Positions 61,859-64,000 of a stretch of DNA of 64,000 nucleotides are shown one piece after another. This DNA is from CAWCGU01 sp963838095 (GTDB lineage Bacteria > Actinomycetota > Thermoleophilia > Solirubrobacterales > 70-9): NCBI GenBank assembly GCA_963838095.1, contig CAWIPO010000008.1:744001-808000 (forward strand). The letters run 5' to 3'. The notes below the pieces were generated by a model, which did not search any database, had not been told where the DNA came from, and worked only from the letters and a program-made list of their open reading frames with translations. The stretch's first letter is position 1; every line of letters starts with the position of its first letter. Made by a program: the position numbers and the translations under genes.

Positions 61859-62641
61859 TCAGGCCTCGGCCGCCGAGACGTCCTTTCCTTGCACTGCTCC
61901 AAGCAGCTTGTTCAACCCTCTCCGGGAGACCCGCGAGACCTGCATCTGCGAAACACCCATTCGTGAGCCAACCTCGGACTGGGTGAGCCCGGCGCCGAAG
62001 CGCAGGCGAATGGCCGCATGTTCGTGCCGGGCGAGACCTGCAGTCGAGCAGGCGAGGTTGGCCTCGACCCGATCGAAGCCGGGGTCCGGCTTCCCTACCA
62101 GGTCGGCGACCGAGCTCAGGTTGTCGTTTTCCCCCGCGCTGTGAGCGTCCATCGACACGGTCCACCGGGCCTCCCGGGCGACAAGAGCCTCATGAACCTC
62201 GTCGATCGAGAGAGAGGTCTCCTCGGCAAGCTCCGAATCCGTCGGCGGCCGGCCAAGCGTTTCGGTCAAACGATGGATCGACTCCTCCACAGTGGCTACC
62301 GCCTCCTGGAGCGCTCGCGGGAGACGCAGGTTCCAGACGCGATCCCGAAAGTGACGTCGCAGCTCGCCGAGAATCGTCGGCACGGCGTAAGCGGCGAACG
62401 AGGTGTTGCGCGTCGGGTCGAAGCCCTGGATCGCTTTCACCAGCCCCAGATCCGCGACCTGCACCAGGTCCTCGAACGGTTCACGGCGATCGCGATAGCG
62501 AGCGGCGAGGGAGTGCGACAAAGGCCGATATCGATCAACCAATGCAGCCAGTTGTGAGGGCTTACGTTCGGCAGCGTAGGCTGCCAGCAAGTCAGCGTCC
62601 AAGGCACAGGTTTCCAGCGCTTCCACGGAGCCTCCAGTCAA
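61859..62641 (-). CDS. SigB/SigF-type sigma-70 family RNA polymerase sigma factor
   Basis: 260 aa. Region 2 is LAARYRDRREPFEDLVQVADLGLVKAIQGFDP with NTSFAAYAVPTILGELRRHFRD (the -10 reading part). Region 3 starts at TVEESIHRLTETLGRPPTDSELAEE, and region 4 HTH at LTQSEVGSRMGVSQMQVSRV binds -35. The pattern belongs to the SigB/SigF/SigG group of general-stress or sporulation sigmas, usually controlled by an anti-sigma kinase, but none is next to it. It sits 36 bases from the helical protein gene, read the same way, so they may form one unit. Confidence 0.9.
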   Translation of the reverse strand: MTGGSVEALETCALDADLLAAYAAERKPSQLAALVDRYRPLSHSLAARYRDRREPFEDLVQVADLGLVKAIQGFDPTRNTSFAAYAVPTILGELRRHFRDRVWNLRLPRALQEAVATVEESIHRLTETLGRPPTDSELAEETSLSIDEVHEALVAREARWTVSMDAHSAGENDNLSSVADLVGKPDPGFDRVEANLACSTAGLARHEHAAIRLRFGAGLTQSEVGSRMGVSQMQVSRVSRRGLNKLLGAVQGKDVSAAEA

Positions 62642-62786
62642 TGTTGGGACGGCGACTGGACCCTTCGGCTGATACCGGAGAACCGCGTCGAACGCACAAA
62701 GAGGGAGCGACCCCCGCCGGAGACGCTCCTTGCCTTATCGAATACCCGTGCTGAACCTGGACTAAACGACGGTAGATTCCTTGGTC

Positions 62787-63212
62787 ATGGCCACGGGCTC
62801 CGAGCAGACAGCAGCGGCTAGCGACCGTGCGATCGCCTCCCTCAGCGCAATTTCACGAGAGCTGGTTGCGCTGATGAAAAAGGACTTCGGTCGCGGTCCG
62901 GTTTCAGCAAAGTCCTATCTGATCGATGACTTCCTGCTTGTCGTCATGCGTGGCGGCCTCACAACCGCAGAACGGACGATGCTGGAGGTCGGACGCCAAG
63001 ATGCGGTGCGGGAGTTCAGACAGGTGTTCCAAAACGAGGCGGCCGACACCCTGATTGCCATCGTCGAGCGCCTCACTGGCCGCAAAGTGGTGACGTACCA
63101 AAGCCAGGTCCTGTTCGCCCCCGACATCATCCTTGAGGTCTTCTTCTTCTCCGAACCGGTCGGCGCCGAGGCTCTGGCAGCTACGGCACGAGCCTTAACC
63201 GACGGCTCCTGA
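62787..63212 (+). CDS. DUF2294-family protein
   Basis: 141 aa from the ATG at 62787. The body (ISRELVALMKKDFGRGPVSAKSYLIDDFLLVVMRGGLT, then ERTMLEVGRQDAVREFRQVF and IVERLTGRKVVTYQSQVLFAPDIILEVFFF) matches the DUF2294 pattern. These proteins are found near sigma factors and are of unknown activity. It is divergent from the sigma factor gene with 145 bases between them. A TTG six bases upstream is another start. Confidence 0.72.
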   Translation: MATGSEQTAAASDRAIASLSAISRELVALMKKDFGRGPVSAKSYLIDDFLLVVMRGGLTTAERTMLEVGRQDAVREFRQVFQNEAADTLIAIVERLTGRKVVTYQSQVLFAPDIILEVFFFSEPVGAEALAATARALTDGS

Positions 63213-63336
63213 CTCGCGTCGGAGCAGGCGTCCATCAACTTGTTGGCTTTAGAAAGCCGTTCTGGAGTTCTCACCGTCATTTCATCCCCGCGTCGTAGCT
63301 TGGCCGTCGATGTCGCATCCAACGAAAGGAAACACG

Positions 63337-63714
63337 ATGACCGACAAGATCAAGGGCATGCTGGTTGCGCTGGCGGCCGTCGCCGTCCTCGCGATTGGGG
63401 GCGCCGCGATCGCGGGCGCGGCTGGAGGCGATAACTCCTCCTCACAGCCTTCGTCCGAGGCGGCAGAGGATGAGAACGGGCGCGAGGACGCGAGCGAGGA
63501 CTCGAACGAGGGTCCCGACACGCCGATCGCCGGCTCCGAGCTCGACCAGGCCAGCGCCGCGGCGCTCGAGCACACCGGTGGCGGTCAGGTGACCGAGACC
63601 GAAGTGGGTGACGAGGAGAGCTATTACGAGGTCGAGGTGACACTCGACGACGGTAGCCAGGTCGATGTCCAGCTGGATCGCGCCTTCAACGTGGTCGGCG
63701 AAGAAACCGACTAG
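63337..63714 (+). CDS. PepSY-like secreted protein
   Basis: 125 aa from the ATG at 63337, chosen for the GAAAGGA site just before it. A signal or anchor segment (GMLVALAAVAVLAIGGAAIAGAAGG) is followed by an acidic Ser/Glu linker and a C-terminal PepSY-like repeat of about 55 residues (ASAAALEHTGGGQVTETEVGD, YYEVEVTLDDGSQVDVQLDRAFNVV). PepSY domains often restrain proteases or bind wall components. It stands 124 bases after the DUF2294 gene. Confidence 0.78.
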   Translation: MTDKIKGMLVALAAVAVLAIGGAAIAGAAGGDNSSSQPSSEAAEDENGREDASEDSNEGPDTPIAGSELDQASAAALEHTGGGQVTETEVGDEESYYEVEVTLDDGSQVDVQLDRAFNVVGEETD

Positions 63715-63739
63715 GCGATCCGAGCTAACGATGGCTCAG

Positions 63740-63765
63740 CGGGCCCCTGCGAACGCGGGGGCCCG
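63740..63765. terminator. Stem-loop between convergent PepSY-like and GGDEF genes
   Basis: An 11-bp stem (63740-63750 with 63755-63765, one G-T pair), loop GAAC, in the 58 bases between the two convergent genes. TCTGCTTTC follows on the plus side, a weak T-tract. It probably serves the plus-strand gene and possibly both. Confidence 0.7.
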
Positions 63766-63772
63766 TCTGCTT

Positions 63773-64000
63773 TCAGGGCTGGTCGGGCGTCCGGCGAGGT
63801 CTGCTGATCCGCGACCCGGCGTCCGAGCTCTGATCGCGGCGATGCTTGGCGGCCATCAGAGCGAGGTCGGTCTGCTGCAGAAGGTCCGCGGCGGTCATCG
63901 TCTGATCGAGCTCCGCGACTCCCCATGACACGGTCAGCGGATGTCCGCTCGGGTCGAAGCAGCTGGAGGCGACCGAGGCGGCCAGCCGGTCGAGCGCGCG
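63773..64000 (-). CDS. GGDEF-domain protein, C-terminal end (5' part off window)
   Basis: The frame runs to the right window edge and codes for 75 residues plus stop. The text LTVSWGVAEL, TMTAADLLQQTDLALMAAKHRRD is the end of a GGDEF domain (serine-type strand, then the 'LLxxADxALYxAK' helix). The GGDEF loop itself is beyond the edge, so activity cannot be judged. Confidence 0.72.
   Translation of the reverse strand, partial: RALDRLAASVASSCFDPSGHPLTVSWGVAELDQTMTAADLLQQTDLALMAAKHRRDQSSDAGSRISRPRRTPDQP

Overview
This is a high-GC actinobacterial chromosome segment, most likely class Thermoleophilia (Solirubrobacterales-like). The evidence is the GC-rich codon use, the linkage alaS-ruvX-mltG-aroE-pilB-pilT-pilC together with pilM/pilN/pilD, and many families typical of that class. 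The lineage is inferred from gene content; no rRNA gene is present to confirm it.

Layout. (1) 1-8.4 kb, minus strand: a type IV pilus cluster read pilA, a terminator, a PilX-like protein, a PilW-like pilin, two tandem very large minor pilins, pilD, pilM, pilN (cut by the window edge). (2) 8.7-11.2 kb: small membrane or secreted proteins, an HtrA-like protease and an SRPBCC protein. (3) 11.2-20.8 kb, minus: alaS, ruvX, mltG, aroE, pilB, pilT, pilC, so the pilus motors are linked to housekeeping genes. (4) 20.8-29.4 kb, minus: an IscU-like/MnmA fusion, aspS, hisS, a metallo-beta-lactamase-fold hydrolase, small membrane proteins and a formimidoyltransferase-family gene. alaS and aspS are broken by single-base indels that look like sequence errors.

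(5) 29.5-51.2 kb: an accessory stretch bounded by an intact CAU tRNA gene and a second, D-arm-less copy of the same tRNA in the same orientation. Its left part has a decayed enoyl-CoA hydratase end, two large LuxR-type (LAL) regulators, an MMPL transporter, a PQQ-dehydrogenase-like lipoprotein fused to a cupredoxin, four alpha/beta hydrolases and a PNPOx-like protein. Two of the hydrolase genes share an upstream element with a perfect 14-bp palindrome. 45-48 kb is a graveyard of gene fragments, possibly including a phage portal remnant. At 48.5-50.9 kb is a three-domain peptidoglycan hydrolase.

(6) 51.2-58.2 kb: a ROK repressor divergent from a five-gene sugar operon (Gfo/Idh/MocA oxidoreductase, TIM-barrel isomerase, ABC ATPase, permease, sugar-binding lipoprotein). 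(7) 58.3-64 kb: a GGDEF protein, a coiled-coil protein, a damaged manganese catalase, a SigB/SigF-type sigma factor, DUF2294 and PepSY-like proteins, and the end of a second GGDEF gene.

No CRISPR array, rRNA, intact integrase or transposase was seen. The strongest candidates for new biology are the IscU-like/MnmA fusion that lacks one ligand cysteine, the shared palindromic promoter element, the tRNA-bounded island, the PQQ-cupredoxin lipoprotein and the paired giant minor pilins.
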